NCBI RefSeq assembly: GCF_001975825.1
Contig: NZ_MTKN01000030.1
Coordinates: forward strand, 31,032 to 95,031
Source: [Flexibacter] sp. ATCC 35208
GTDB lineage: Bacteria > Bacteroidota > Bacteroidia > Chitinophagales > Chitinophagaceae
Reading direction: 5' to 3'
DNA: 64,000 nucleotides
A model generated the notes under the pieces. The model was not told the origin of the DNA, did not search any database, and was given only the letters and a program-made list of their open reading frames with translations. Below are positions 1 through 9,005 of the stretch, one piece after another (position 1 is the first letter of the stretch; the number at the start of each line of letters is the position of its first letter). The translations under genes were made by a program, and so were the position numbers.

Positions 1-96
1 CTGTGCCTGGAATTCATATCGGGCGAAACTCAGGTGGCCAACACCTGCGAAAATCAGAAATAAGCCAAGTAAAATGCGAAATATATTACGGATCAT
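1..96 (-). CDS. DoxX-family membrane protein, N-terminal part only
   Basis: The first 32 codons of a minus-strand gene are visible; the rest lies beyond the window edge. They encode one hydrophobic helix with a glycine and a GHL motif (LFLIFAGVGHLSFA), typical of the first transmembrane segment of DoxX-like inner-membrane proteins. The ATG is 19 bases after the stop of the serine hydrolase gene on the same strand, so the two are probably co-transcribed. The DoxX call rests on this short segment alone. Confidence 0.6.
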   Translation of the reverse strand, partial: MIRNIFRILLGLFLIFAGVGHLSFARYEFQAQ

Positions 97-115
97 GTTT
101 TTTGTAGTCTAAATA

Positions 116-979
116 TCATGCCTTTTTATTTTCAAAGTATTCCCACAGGTATTTGGAGACTTTCCTGATCAGGATAGACGCTTCATTGTCATCCGTCCAG
201 CTTTTGTCGGCAATATTCTTCGTACCGATATAGAAAGCATATTCTCCATGTGGGGCATTCACATATACGACTTCCGATCTGGATTCGTCTACTGCGCCCG
301 ATTTGTGAGCAGCCTGTACATATGGAGGAATGGCGGAGATAGCCCCTTCGTCATAATAAGGATGGGTCATGAGCCGGTACATTCTTTCAGAAGCGGATTT
401 ACTGATGATTTCTCCATTGCGGATTTTGATCATCAGGGTGGTCATCTCACGGGGAGTTGTCATGCCCCAGCCGTAGATTTTCCATATTTCCTGTCTGCCG
501 GCTGTACGGGAGTTCACTTTTGTGACGTGCAGACCGTACTGCTCCATGAGCTGGTTAATACGTTCGCCACCGCCGGCGAGGGCCTGGTTCCATAGGGAAG
601 CCGTGTTGTCACTGTACGACATCATGAGGGCGAGGAGAACGCTTAGTTCTGTGTCTGAACTGTCTTTAAAATATTGCATAATACCGGAGCCTCCGTATTT
701 GGCGCTGTCCCTGTATATGAGTGGCTGGTGGTATTGGAGTTCCCCTTTCTCTATCTTGTCAAATACGCCTACCAGTATAGGCACCTTTACGATGCTGGCG
801 GTAGGGAAGATGCTGTCTGCATTGATCTCGGCGTAGTGGCCGGTTTTCAGGTTACGGACATAAATACCTACATCCCCATGAAAACCGGAGATCACATCGC
901 GGAGGCCTTTTTCCAGCTTTGGGTCGTGCTGGGCGAAGGCGAGAGTTGGGAGCAAAAGCGCAAGAAAGAAATACTTCAT
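116..979 (-). CDS. Class A beta-lactamase-like serine hydrolase
   Basis: This 287-residue exported enzyme has a signal peptide ending near LAFAQ. It carries the penicillin-recognising serine hydrolase motifs: SxxK at Ser62-Lys65 (SIVK), SDN at 123-125 and KSG at 226-228. I do not see the ExxxN omega-loop motif clearly; the region has GRQEIWKIYG instead. It may therefore be a divergent class A beta-lactamase (beta-lactamase2 family) or a non-resistance serine hydrolase acting in the periplasm. It precedes the DoxX-like gene by 19 bases. A 43-base gap containing a small hairpin (983-1003) separates it from the DUF2461 gene upstream. Confidence 0.82.
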   Translation of the reverse strand: MKYFFLALLLPTLAFAQHDPKLEKGLRDVISGFHGDVGIYVRNLKTGHYAEINADSIFPTASIVKVPILVGVFDKIEKGELQYHQPLIYRDSAKYGGSGIMQYFKDSSDTELSVLLALMMSYSDNTASLWNQALAGGGERINQLMEQYGLHVTKVNSRTAGRQEIWKIYGWGMTTPREMTTLMIKIRNGEIISKSASERMYRLMTHPYYDEGAISAIPPYVQAAHKSGAVDESRSEVVYVNAPHGEYAFYIGTKNIADKSWTDDNEASILIRKVSKYLWEYFENKKA

Positions 980-1022
980 ATTGGTAAGATAAAAAATCTT
1001 ACCGAATTACAGTAGTCCTGAA

Positions 1023-1712
1023 TTATTCCCCGTTGCTATTAGAGGTCAGTACCTCGCTCATATAATCAAAAAACGGGCGCATCGCCTTATATGTTTTATT
1101 GGCTTCTTCCAGGAAAGATGCTTCCATTACTTCCTCATCCGTAAATCTCCTGATCAACAGATATTGTTTATACCTCAACAGATCTATGGCTTCATGGTCT
1201 GCAGGATAACCTTTTGGAGCCGTCTTTAACTGCTCCCCTTGTAATGTACCAAAAGCAGAAGTGAATGTTTTACTGTGTATGATTTTTTGCAAGGGCGCAG
1301 GATCAAAGGCGATGTCGTCCCTGATCAGTTTCAGATCAGCCGGTACAGGGGCAAAGAATCCACCTGCTACAAAGCTATTCCCCTTTTCTATATGAAAATA
1401 ATACCCACCCCTGCGCTGTTTTGTCGCACGTTTAAAGCTACCACTCCAATGTGTTTTGTAAGGTGTTTTATCCTGGGAAAAGCGGGTATCCCTATAAATG
1501 CGGTAAAGGCTTTTTTTACCGGATGGGGTTTCAATCAGGTCGTGTACATTCATTTTAGCCAACAGGGCTTCAGCAAAGTTTTCAATATGCAGCAGCTCCT
1601 GCTGGTAAGTTATTTTATGCTCATTAAACCATTCGCGGTTATTATTCTTTCTTAATTTCTCCAGAAAATCGTATCCGGATGCAGGTATGATCACCTGTGA
1701 TTGTTTTGCCAT
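1023..1712 (-). CDS. DUF2461 domain protein
   Basis: This 229-residue cytosolic protein matches the DUF2461 family along its whole length. Recognisable features are the N-terminal FLEKLRKNNNREWF stretch, the YRIYRDTRFSQDKTPYKTH segment and the GGYYFHIE strand. The biochemical function of the family is unknown. A TATCTTTG -7-like box lies at 1732-1739 on the minus strand, just upstream of the ATG, but I see no good -33 element. The TPR gene on the same strand ends 30 bases upstream. Confidence 0.85.
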   Translation of the reverse strand: MAKQSQVIIPASGYDFLEKLRKNNNREWFNEHKITYQQELLHIENFAEALLAKMNVHDLIETPSGKKSLYRIYRDTRFSQDKTPYKTHWSGSFKRATKQRRGGYYFHIEKGNSFVAGGFFAPVPADLKLIRDDIAFDPAPLQKIIHSKTFTSAFGTLQGEQLKTAPKGYPADHEAIDLLRYKQYLLIRRFTDEEVMEASFLEEANKTYKAMRPFFDYMSEVLTSNSNGE

Positions 1713-1742
1713 GACAATGAAAATTGAATGGCAAAGATAATC

Positions 1743-2855
1743 CTAATGAGCACTACCTGCTACAGCTTGTTTTTTATTATCCAGTATTTTCAGCACGGCC
1801 GTTTTCAGTTCTTCATACTGCGTATTGTCATCGAATCTCAGGCCGTAGTTGGTATGGCCATCGTTATCTGTTCCGCAGAGTATATAAGGTTTGCTTTCTT
1901 CAATAGGAAGAGCATATTCTGTCTGGATCGTCCTTTCAACGGAGTCAGGATGATCCATGATAGTAAAAATGATCTTGTTATAAATTTTGTCGGATGTACC
2001 ATGCTCATATCTTTCATATACAACCACGTTCTTCTTATTCCATTTAAAGTAGTCAATACAAAACCTGTCATTCAGCTCTCCGTCCAGGTTACCGTCCCGC
2101 TGTGCCGCGTACAATTTCGCCTTGTATCTGTCGCCTGTTATATAATCCTTATCCTGATAGCAGATCTGGACCATTTTGGTCATCGCTATGTAATTCGCTG
2201 TGTCTATTTCCAGCAATTCCTGCACTACCGGCAAGGCCAGCTCATGTCTGCCTTCTTTGATTTCAAGATCACAGATGCCGATGCAGGCCGTCTGGTAGTC
2301 CTCCCCATCCTTGGCCAGTTTATCTTTCACCTTGTAATAAACAGCCAGCGCTTTTTCATTATCATGCTGTTCAGAATAAATCTGGCCTATCATGACATTG
2401 GCATGGCCGTCGTCATCGGGTAGTTCGCTTGCTTTTGTTAACATATCCAGCGCCTGGGGAATTTTATTTAACCCACGATAGGCAATACCCAATCCTACAT
2501 AGTTGCGGGCACTGACATCGCAGTCCTGTGCCTTTTCGAATACGGGAATCGCCTCTCTGTATTTTTGCCTCAGATTGAGCATAGTGCCTTTCAGGTAATA
2601 GGAGCGGGGATCTTTCGGTGCTTTGGCACTGGCCTTGTCAAAGATGGTGATCGCCATATTGTCCTGTGATAACATTTGATAAGCGATACCCAGGTAATTC
2701 AATGCGGAAGCTGATAAGGTGTCAGGCACTGTGGTGACAGTGATTATGTCCTGCCAGTTTTCTGTCCGGGCCAGCCTTTTAAAGAGGACACTGTCCTGGG
2801 CGTGACTTTGGTACAGGGCGCAACAGCAACAAATGGTTGCGATAAATTTTTTCAT
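1743..2855 (-). CDS. Exported tetratricopeptide-repeat protein
   Basis: This 370-residue protein has a cysteine-rich signal peptide (MKKFIATICCCCALYQSHAQ). About five TPR-like helical pairs follow (about 35-250), such as ALNYLGIAYQMLSQDNMAIT and PRSYYLKGTMLNLRQKYREA. The last 110 residues (FKWNKKNVVVYERYEH onward) are not TPR and look like a separate alpha/beta domain. It probably acts as a periplasmic or surface scaffold; no partner is evident. It lies between DUF72 and DUF2461 genes on the same strand with short gaps. Confidence 0.8.
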   Translation of the reverse strand: MKKFIATICCCCALYQSHAQDSVLFKRLARTENWQDIITVTTVPDTLSASALNYLGIAYQMLSQDNMAITIFDKASAKAPKDPRSYYLKGTMLNLRQKYREAIPVFEKAQDCDVSARNYVGLGIAYRGLNKIPQALDMLTKASELPDDDGHANVMIGQIYSEQHDNEKALAVYYKVKDKLAKDGEDYQTACIGICDLEIKEGRHELALPVVQELLEIDTANYIAMTKMVQICYQDKDYITGDRYKAKLYAAQRDGNLDGELNDRFCIDYFKWNKKNVVVYERYEHGTSDKIYNKIIFTIMDHPDSVERTIQTEYALPIEESKPYILCGTDNDGHTNYGLRFDDNTQYEELKTAVLKILDNKKQAVAGSAH

Positions 2856-2877
2856 ATATAGGGATATTTTTTTCCGT

Positions 2878-3603
2878 TTAACCGATCAATGCATTCAATG
2901 TCATCAGATTAGTAATTGCATCCCCGATGGTGTTATTGAAATACACATACACCTCTTTTCCATCTCTCATCCATTCTTTGATCTGTAAAGCTTGTTGTTC
3001 CAGCTGTGCATGGGTATAACCTCCCTTATAGTCGCCAGCCGGACCGTGAAACCGAAGATAAACAAAATTGGCTTTGTTATTTAACCGGGTATTTTTTGAT
3101 TTCGGAATATCGTGCAGGACTACACTGGCGCCGTATTCGTCGGCCAACTCAAACGTTTCGCTGATATACCAGCTGGAATGTCTGAACTCCAATGCTACTT
3201 TCCATTCTGAAATCAGCGACAGCAGAGATTCTACCTGGCTAAAGGCGTCGATGGTCAGGGAGGGAGGAAACTGTACCAGCAAACAACCTTTCTGATCCCC
3301 TGCCTGATCAATGACAGTCATGAAATTTAACACATCTTTGGGATTAAATGCGAACCCTTTTACATGGGTAATTTCCTGCCATAATTTGTAGGTAAATACG
3401 AAATGAGGAGGTACTTCTTCCGTCCATTTTTTTACCGTACTACCTTTAGGTACTTTATAGAATGAGCTATTGATTTCAATGCTGTTAAACAAACTGGAAT
3501 AGTAAGTAAGCCGGCTCTTATCCCGGTACTCCGGCGGGAAAGCAGCTTTGTTGGGAACAGGCAGTACAAGCCCGCTGGTGCCCGATTTATACAGGCTATT
3601 CAT
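2878..3603 (-). CDS. DUF72 family protein (YecE-like)
   Basis: This 241-residue protein has the DUF72 TIM-barrel-like pattern: YYSSLFNSIEINSSFYKVP near 34-52, PPHFVFTYKLWQEITH near 65-80, LLVQFPPS near 107-114, ALEFRHSSWY near 137-146 and VYLRFHGP near 181-188. Family members bind nucleic-acid-related ligands in a few reports, but no reaction is established. It is transcribed away from the chitinase gene, and the two starts are 100 bases apart. Confidence 0.85.
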   Translation of the reverse strand: MNSLYKSGTSGLVLPVPNKAAFPPEYRDKSRLTYYSSLFNSIEINSSFYKVPKGSTVKKWTEEVPPHFVFTYKLWQEITHVKGFAFNPKDVLNFMTVIDQAGDQKGCLLVQFPPSLTIDAFSQVESLLSLISEWKVALEFRHSSWYISETFELADEYGASVVLHDIPKSKNTRLNNKANFVYLRFHGPAGDYKGGYTHAQLEQQALQIKEWMRDGKEVYVYFNNTIGDAITNLMTLNALIG

Positions 3604-3615
3604 ATTAATATCTGA

Positions 3616-3646
3616 TTTGATAATACATTATAAACAATTATATTTG
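3616..3646 (+). promoter_or_regulatory. Promoter of the chitinase gene
   Basis: TTTG at 3616-3619, a 19-base spacer and TATATTTG at 3639-3646 match the Bacteroidota primary sigma-factor consensus TTTG-N19/21-TAnnTTTG exactly. Transcription should begin near 3652, leaving a leader of about 50 bases before the ATG at 3704. Confidence 0.75.
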
Positions 3647-3703
3647 AATCATGCCTATGTTCATCAATTTCCCTCATTCAACAGAAAAACCATTAAACAT
3701 CTC

Positions 3704-6088
3704 ATGATGCAAAAACTCAAAGTAATCATTCTTTTATTCCTCGTCATGCTCTCTGTGAAATGCTTCTCACAGGTATCATGTTACAACATCGTAGGGTATT
3801 ACCCTTCGTGGGTAGCCGGAGGTAGTTACTACATCAACAGCCCTTCGAAGATCGACTATACCAAATACACGCATATTATGTATGCTTTTGCCATTCCGGG
3901 CACCGATGGTAAAATTGGTGCTGTAGACAATAGCTCTTCATTGACCGACCTTGTGACACGTGCACATGCTGCCAATGTAAAAGTGTTGTTGTCTATCGGA
4001 GGCTGGCTGGATTCTTCACCCAGCAACACGCCATTCGAAACCATCTCCGGTAATAGCACTTATATCAATAACCTCGCCACGGCCTGCGGAAACCTGATCA
4101 CCCAGTACAACCTGGACGGCATTGACCTGGATTGGGAATACCCTACTACCAAGGCTAAGTGGAATGCACTGGCGACGGCCCTGGGTACTAAGATCCACGG
4201 CATGGGCAAACTGTTTACCGCCGCGGTTTCCGAGAGTGCAGCCAACAATGGTGATCACTATGATGACGTCTCCATGCTGGATCTCGTGAACATTATGTGC
4301 TATGGTAATTACAGTCTGGCCAGCAGCTCTGTGTCTTACTGGACATCAAGGGGCGTACCGCAAAGCAAACGCATGCTGGGCGTACCTTTTTATAGTTCAG
4401 ACAATAATACGGCAGAGCATATTCAAAAGGCGACCTTAGCAAAGTCTCATGGTGGGATTATGATCTGGGATATTGCTACCGAATATGGTGATATCAATTC
4501 TATTTACAGCACCTTAGGTACCGTCTGTTCTGGTAGTACACCTGTGCCGCAGAACCTGGCCAAAGGCAAAACAGCCATAGCTTCTTCTGTAGAAACCAGT
4601 ACGACCTATGTAGCTGGTAATGCTACTGATGGCAGTTACACCACCCGCTGGTCCTCGGCCTATAGCGATCCGCAATGGGTGTATGTAGACCTGGGTGCGA
4701 ATTATGACATCAACGAAGTAAAGATCACCTGGGAAACTGCATCTGCTACTGCATATCAGATACAGGTTTCTGCGGATGCGAATACCTGGACAACGATTAA
4801 ATCTGTAAGTGGCAATATCACGCTGACCAATGATGTAACAGGTCTCAGTGGCACCGGCCGCTATGTACGCATTTACGGTACGGCCAGATCTACCGCTTAT
4901 GGCTACTCTATCTATGAACTGGAAGTATATGGTAGTGCTGCGCAAAGCCCGTATGGTGGCAGCGCATGGACCATTCCCGGCAAGATTGAAGCGGAAAATT
5001 TTGATAATGGCGGCGAAGGGGTCGCGTATCATGACTATGATGCAGGCAATACACAGGGACAGTATAGAACTACTGAAGATGTCGATATTGAAAGCTGTAC
5101 GGATGTTAACGGCGGCTATGACGTGGGGGCATTGCACACGACTGAATACCTGGAATATACGGTTAATATTATCCAGGCTGGTGTATATACCTTCCAGGCG
5201 CGGGTTGCCACCACTGCAACCGGCAAGGCTTTCCATGCTGAACTGGATGGACAGAACTTTACTGGTACGATCAGTGTACCTACTACTGGTGGCTGGCAGA
5301 CATGGACTACCGTGAATGTGACTACGCCGGTGCTGACCACGGGTAAAAAGGTGCTGAAAGTCTATATGGATAGTGATCAGTTCAACCTGAACTGGGTTAA
5401 CTTCGTCTTACAGGCTGAAGATTTAGCCGCAGGTAAAAAGGCAGTTGCTTCTTCTATAGAGACAGCTGATTTTCCTGCAATTTATGCATTTGATGGAAAT
5501 GATTCGACTACCAGATGGTCATCTGCATTCAAGGATAGCCAATGGGTAAGGGTAGACCTGGATACGGTGCGTTCTGTGTCAGAAGTGGTGCTCAAATGGG
5601 AAGCCGCGTATGCGACCAGCTATCGTATTGAGAAGGCTTTAGATACGCTTAACTGGACAGTACAAAAAGTCGTGACGAATGGTACAGGGGGCACGGAAAC
5701 CGTTAGTTTCCCGGCAGTAAATGCCCGATACGTACGTGTATATGGATTGAAACGTGCTACGGTTTATGGCATTTCATTGTGGGAAGTTGTGATTCATGGA
5801 GGTGATGCGACTGCCGCAACTACCGCATCTGCAAAGAAAACCACAACAGCAGTTGTTGATTTCTCACTAAACATTTCTCCAAATCCAACATCGAACATCC
5901 TCAACGTACAGGTACAAGGTATTAAATCACCTACCGTACTGCGCGTATACAGTATGAACGGACAAGCCATGTATACCACACTCCTGAAACAGGATGTAAA
6001 CCAGCTGCAACTAGACGTTTCAGGATGGCCTAAGGGGATTTATATCATATCCGCTGGCGGTCAGTCACACAAGATTATTGTACAATAA
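3704..6088 (+). CDS. Secreted GH18 chitinase with CBM32-CBM6-CBM32 modules and T9SS tail
   Basis: This secreted chitinase has 794 residues. I chose the ATG at 3704 because a signal peptide (LKVIILLFLVMLSVKCFSQ) follows; the open frame continues upstream without coding character. The glycoside hydrolase 18 domain (about 27-285) has the catalytic DxxDxDxE motif as DGIDLDWE at 138-145, with Glu145 the acid/base. Two F5/8-type (CBM32-like) domains with near-identical TRWSSA motifs flank a CBM6-like domain that begins IPGKIEAENFD. The C-terminus (NISPNPTSNILNVQV to the end) is a type IX secretion sorting domain, so export to the surface or medium is expected. A hairpin terminator follows at 6111. 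Confidence 0.93.
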   Translation: MMQKLKVIILLFLVMLSVKCFSQVSCYNIVGYYPSWVAGGSYYINSPSKIDYTKYTHIMYAFAIPGTDGKIGAVDNSSSLTDLVTRAHAANVKVLLSIGGWLDSSPSNTPFETISGNSTYINNLATACGNLITQYNLDGIDLDWEYPTTKAKWNALATALGTKIHGMGKLFTAAVSESAANNGDHYDDVSMLDLVNIMCYGNYSLASSSVSYWTSRGVPQSKRMLGVPFYSSDNNTAEHIQKATLAKSHGGIMIWDIATEYGDINSIYSTLGTVCSGSTPVPQNLAKGKTAIASSVETSTTYVAGNATDGSYTTRWSSAYSDPQWVYVDLGANYDINEVKITWETASATAYQIQVSADANTWTTIKSVSGNITLTNDVTGLSGTGRYVRIYGTARSTAYGYSIYELEVYGSAAQSPYGGSAWTIPGKIEAENFDNGGEGVAYHDYDAGNTQGQYRTTEDVDIESCTDVNGGYDVGALHTTEYLEYTVNIIQAGVYTFQARVATTATGKAFHAELDGQNFTGTISVPTTGGWQTWTTVNVTTPVLTTGKKVLKVYMDSDQFNLNWVNFVLQAEDLAAGKKAVASSIETADFPAIYAFDGNDSTTRWSSAFKDSQWVRVDLDTVRSVSEVVLKWEAAYATSYRIEKALDTLNWTVQKVVTNGTGGTETVSFPAVNARYVRVYGLKRATVYGISLWEVVIHGGDATAATTASAKKTTTAVVDFSLNISPNPTSNILNVQVQGIKSPTVLRVYSMNGQAMYTTLLKQDVNQLQLDVSGWPKGIYIISAGGQSHKIIVQ

Positions 6089-6110
6089 AATTGTGTGAAC
6101 ATAGGTTAAT

Positions 6111-6143
6111 ACCGTCCCGGTGATGATGCCGGGACGGTTTTTT
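6111..6143 (+). terminator. Rho-independent terminator after the chitinase gene
   Basis: ACCGTCCCGG (6111-6120) pairs with CCGGGACGGT (6129-6138) around an 8-base loop and is followed by a run of six T. Confidence 0.88.
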
Positions 6144-6405
6144 ATTTTAATTCGATTGCCCTGACTGCACGTACTTCTTTCAGGAAATACTGATCGTGCG
6201 AAATGACGATCAATGTGCCATCGTAAGCATTGATGGCAGCTGTGAGAATGTCTACATTCTGAATATCGAGGTTGTTCGTCGGTTCATCCAGAATGATCAT
6301 ATCAGGTGCTTGCTGATCGATGGTCAGACAGCAAAGCAGCAGGCGCATTTCTGAAATTGACACCTTGCGTATTAATGAGGAGTTTACCTTTGTGCAAATT
6401 GGCAT
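6142..6405 (-). pseudogene. C-terminal remnant of an ABC-F ATPase gene
   Basis: About 70 codons still read as the end of the second nucleotide-binding domain of an ABC-F (translation-factor type) ATPase: Walker B and D-loop as MIILDEPTNNLD, then the switch histidine in LIVISHDQYFLKEV. The signature motif that should read LSGGE has decayed to SISEM, and both Walker A motifs and everything upstream are missing. It sits between the chitinase terminator and a frameshifted SUFU gene, so this spot looks like a deletion scar. Confidence 0.75.
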
Positions 6406-6416
6406 TCTTTATTTTT

Positions 6417-7069
6417 ATGACACCAGAAGCGTATAAAAGTTTGTTTACCGAGGACGATACTGTTGGTTGGACGGCCATTGACAATGTGTTTGATAAAATT
6501 TACCCAGGTCAGGAACCAGCACATTATGCCCCACCGTTACACTATGCAGCAGGTGGAGAAGATCCACTTGATGGCACAAGTATTTACAAAAGCAATCAGC
6601 AGGAAGAACATTTTCATATAGTGAGTTATGGTTTTTCTGAATTGTATTATAACGAAAAAGCCGCAGGTGGTGAATTCAGCAAATGGGGGTTTGAACTGAC
6701 TATGCGTGTAACGCCATTTGCGGGTGATCCGGACAAGCCAACCTGGGTGATAAATATGATGAACAACCTGGCCCGCTATGTATTTACTTCCGGTAATTGG
6801 TTTGAGGAATTTCAGTATATTCCAGCTAATGGGCCTATCCGTCTTGAACGGATACAGATATTACTGGTCTGGCTTTTATCAAAGACCCGGAAGCAGATCG
6901 TATAGATACATCGAATGGTGAGGTCACCTTCCTGCAAATAGTAGGAATTACCACAGCTGAGCTTGAGCGGATTCAAAAATCCAATACAAGAACAGCTGTG
7001 GAGGAAGTACTGACAGAATTAGCTAAGACTAATCCTTTGCTGATAACCGATTTGGAAAGACGGTCATAA
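6417..7069 (+). pseudogene. Suppressor-of-fused (SUFU) domain gene, frameshifted
   Basis: From the ATG at 6417 the frame encodes a SUFU-domain protein (IYPGQEPAHYAPPLHYAAGG, HIVSYGFSELYYNE, FELTMRVTPF). It loses register near 6850-6860 and stops at 6905. The expected C-terminus is in another frame from about 6860: DTDITGLAFIKDPEADRIDT, then EVTFLQIVGITTAELERIQ, ending at TAA 7067-7069. Either a recent frameshift or a sequencing error explains this, since both halves remain well conserved. Bacterial SUFU proteins often act as immunity proteins in polymorphic toxin systems, but no toxin gene is adjacent. The end overlaps the convergent gene by six bases. Confidence 0.78.
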
Positions 7070-7951
7070 CCGGATCATGTCAAGATGCACAGAATCCTTT
7101 TCCAGTGTGCCTGTTATTGTAAGATGATCCATCTCTTTTTTAATAATACCTTGTAAGGGCCCAGCAATGAGCGTATCCCCCCGGTACTGATATTTACCAG
7201 TGTATCGGTGGTTTACATCGCCCCATTGCAGGGTTACATCATTAAAATGTTCTAAATACACGGTGGTGAGCGCATGATTTTCCACCTTATACTTGCCTGT
7301 AATGGATGGGTTTTTGTCTGTAGAAGGAGCAGTAGCGACTAACAAAAATGGAAGTACTGCCGCCGCAAGCACAATATAAATATTGCATTCATTTTTTTGA
7401 AAAAATACCTGCTTTAACTGATAATAATACCCCGCTAGCAGATAGATGACTCCGGCAAATAAAATAGTTGCGTGAAGCAACGCTCCCACGCCAATCTGGT
7501 AAAAAACATCTATCATCATGATATTCAATAAGACAGGTAGTAGCATAATCAATCCCAATAGCCGGGTCTTTCTGAATAACAACAGGAAGGAACAGATAAT
7601 CTGGGTCAGCGCAATGGCTACCATATAGGGGTAAGAATACTGGAAATACGCCCAGTTAACCGTATCGGCAGGCAGGGAACTAAATGGCATGTCGAGTACC
7701 GATTGGGGAACATTGGCCTGTTGGTGAAAGAGTTTTTGCCAGCCAAAAACGATCAGGTCAAATGAGATGGCAAAGCAGATCCATTGTTTCGATGGTTTAA
7801 TGATTATTATAATAGTAATCAATGCTGTCAATCCCCATATCCAGGGCATCGGTAAAAAGTCAAAATACCTGATGGCAATCCGGCTAAAAACTGCCACGGC
7901 CAATAATCCACTTAGGATAGAAAGCAAAATTTTTCTCATGGTTTTTTTCAC
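7064..7951 (-). CDS. Polytopic membrane protein with C-terminal beta-rich domain
   Basis: I do not recognise a named family for this 295-residue protein. Residues 1-200 hold about six hydrophobic helices (for example IWGLTALITIIIIIK and MVAIALTQIICSFLLLF). The last 80 residues (ITGKYKVENHALTTV onward) are soluble and beta-strand-rich, resembling small lipocalin-like domains. The helical part is loosely reminiscent of DoxX-type proteins. It starts 36 bases after the AraC-type regulator gene on the same strand, so the regulator probably controls it or is co-expressed with it. Confidence 0.7.
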   Translation of the reverse strand: MKKTMRKILLSILSGLLAVAVFSRIAIRYFDFLPMPWIWGLTALITIIIIIKPSKQWICFAISFDLIVFGWQKLFHQQANVPQSVLDMPFSSLPADTVNWAYFQYSYPYMVAIALTQIICSFLLLFRKTRLLGLIMLLPVLLNIMMIDVFYQIGVGALLHATILFAGVIYLLAGYYYQLKQVFFQKNECNIYIVLAAAVLPFLLVATAPSTDKNPSITGKYKVENHALTTVYLEHFNDVTLQWGDVNHRYTGKYQYRGDTLIAGPLQGIIKKEMDHLTITGTLEKDSVHLDMIRL

Positions 7952-7987
7952 AATACTACCATGGAGCGCGGGTGCTGGCGTTCCGAA

Positions 7988-8929
7988 CTATATTTCCGAA
8001 CCACTTTTTTTCCAGTCTGAAGGGGATAGACCAGTCGCTTTTTTGAAGGTGGTATTGAAGGTGGTCTTGGAATTAAAGCCTGCTTCAAAGGCAATTCCCA
8101 GTATGCTCAGGTGGGCATGTTTTTCAGAAAGCAGGAGCTGCTTAGCCAAGGTGATTCTGTAGGTATTGATGAATTGATTGAAGTTCTGGCCATAGCCGTT
8201 GTTTAATAATGCGGACAGGTCATGGACACTTATTCCCATTTTTTCGGCCAATAAGGGCAGGTTAAGGTCACTGTCTGTAAAAACCCTGTGTCTGGTCATT
8301 AAATCCTCCAGACGGGCTTTTAAATCATCAGCAATGGGAGCCTGAACCGGACGTGGCTGATAATCCTTTTGCCGGATAGCCAAAAATCCAATTCCGAAAA
8401 TGGTCACCACCACCGCGTATTGATTAAGACCGCTGAACCAGATGAGCATCAGGCAGCAGATGCTCCATAGCAAATACCTGAGCCAGGGCATGTACATCGG
8501 GTACTTCATAAGGCGGTAGATAGACAGAGAGACGTATATGAATAACTGTATCTTTATAATCCGGCCCATGATCCAGCCCAAAATGGGTGAGTAGGGTGCA
8601 GGTAAGGAAAAGAGATGTTTGTTGTAAATGATTTCAGGTACAGTGAAAATAAAAAACAACCCTGCCGGTAAGAAATGCCAGTAAGCAGCTTTCTTGCCCC
8701 CCCTTGTATAATGTAGTACGCAAAGATAAAGTGCTGGCGCCATGGCAAACCGGGTAAGCTCAGTTAAAGGTATCCACCTGGTTGGGACGATCATAGAGGC
8801 GATACCACATCCTACACATAAGAAAAAAGCCCCCAGCCAGCGATTTGCCGGCACATTTATCTTCTCTGCGGTACTGATCAGTAAAAAGGACAGTAAAAAT
8901 ATACTGCCACAGGTTAGCGCATAAATCAT
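7988..8929 (-). CDS. AraC-family regulator with N-terminal membrane domain
   Basis: This 313-residue regulator has seven or so hydrophobic segments in residues 1-180 (starts MIYALTCGSIFLLSFLLIST). A C-terminal AraC/XylS double helix-turn-helix follows (about 205-310), including HLSILGIAFEAGFNSKTTF and the ATGLSPSDW signature. This membrane-tethered AraC layout is common in Bacteroidota and implies sensing at the inner membrane. The next gene downstream is the polytopic protein at 7064-7951, the likely partner or target. Confidence 0.88.
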   Translation of the reverse strand: MIYALTCGSIFLLSFLLISTAEKINVPANRWLGAFFLCVGCGIASMIVPTRWIPLTELTRFAMAPALYLCVLHYTRGGKKAAYWHFLPAGLFFIFTVPEIIYNKHLFSLPAPYSPILGWIMGRIIKIQLFIYVSLSIYRLMKYPMYMPWLRYLLWSICCLMLIWFSGLNQYAVVVTIFGIGFLAIRQKDYQPRPVQAPIADDLKARLEDLMTRHRVFTDSDLNLPLLAEKMGISVHDLSALLNNGYGQNFNQFINTYRITLAKQLLLSEKHAHLSILGIAFEAGFNSKTTFNTTFKKATGLSPSDWKKSGSEI

Positions 8930-8942
8930 ACTTCAATTTACA

Positions 8943-8977
8943 AAAAAAGCGTCTGCAAAAATATGCAGGCGCTTTTT
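8943..8977 (-). terminator. Terminator downstream of the tail-fibre-like pseudogene
   Basis: On the minus strand GCGCCTGCA pairs with TGCAGACGC around a short A/T loop, with a long T run after it. It lies 29 bases past the stop of the pseudogene at 9006. Confidence 0.75.
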
Positions 8978-9005
8978 CAAAACTACAACAGTATATTGGT
9001 TCCTA

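Noticed and set aside
983..1003. GGTAAGAT/ATCTTACC hairpin between DUF2461 and the serine hydrolase gene
   Set aside because: It has no T tail in the right direction and lies close to the next start codon; not called a terminator.
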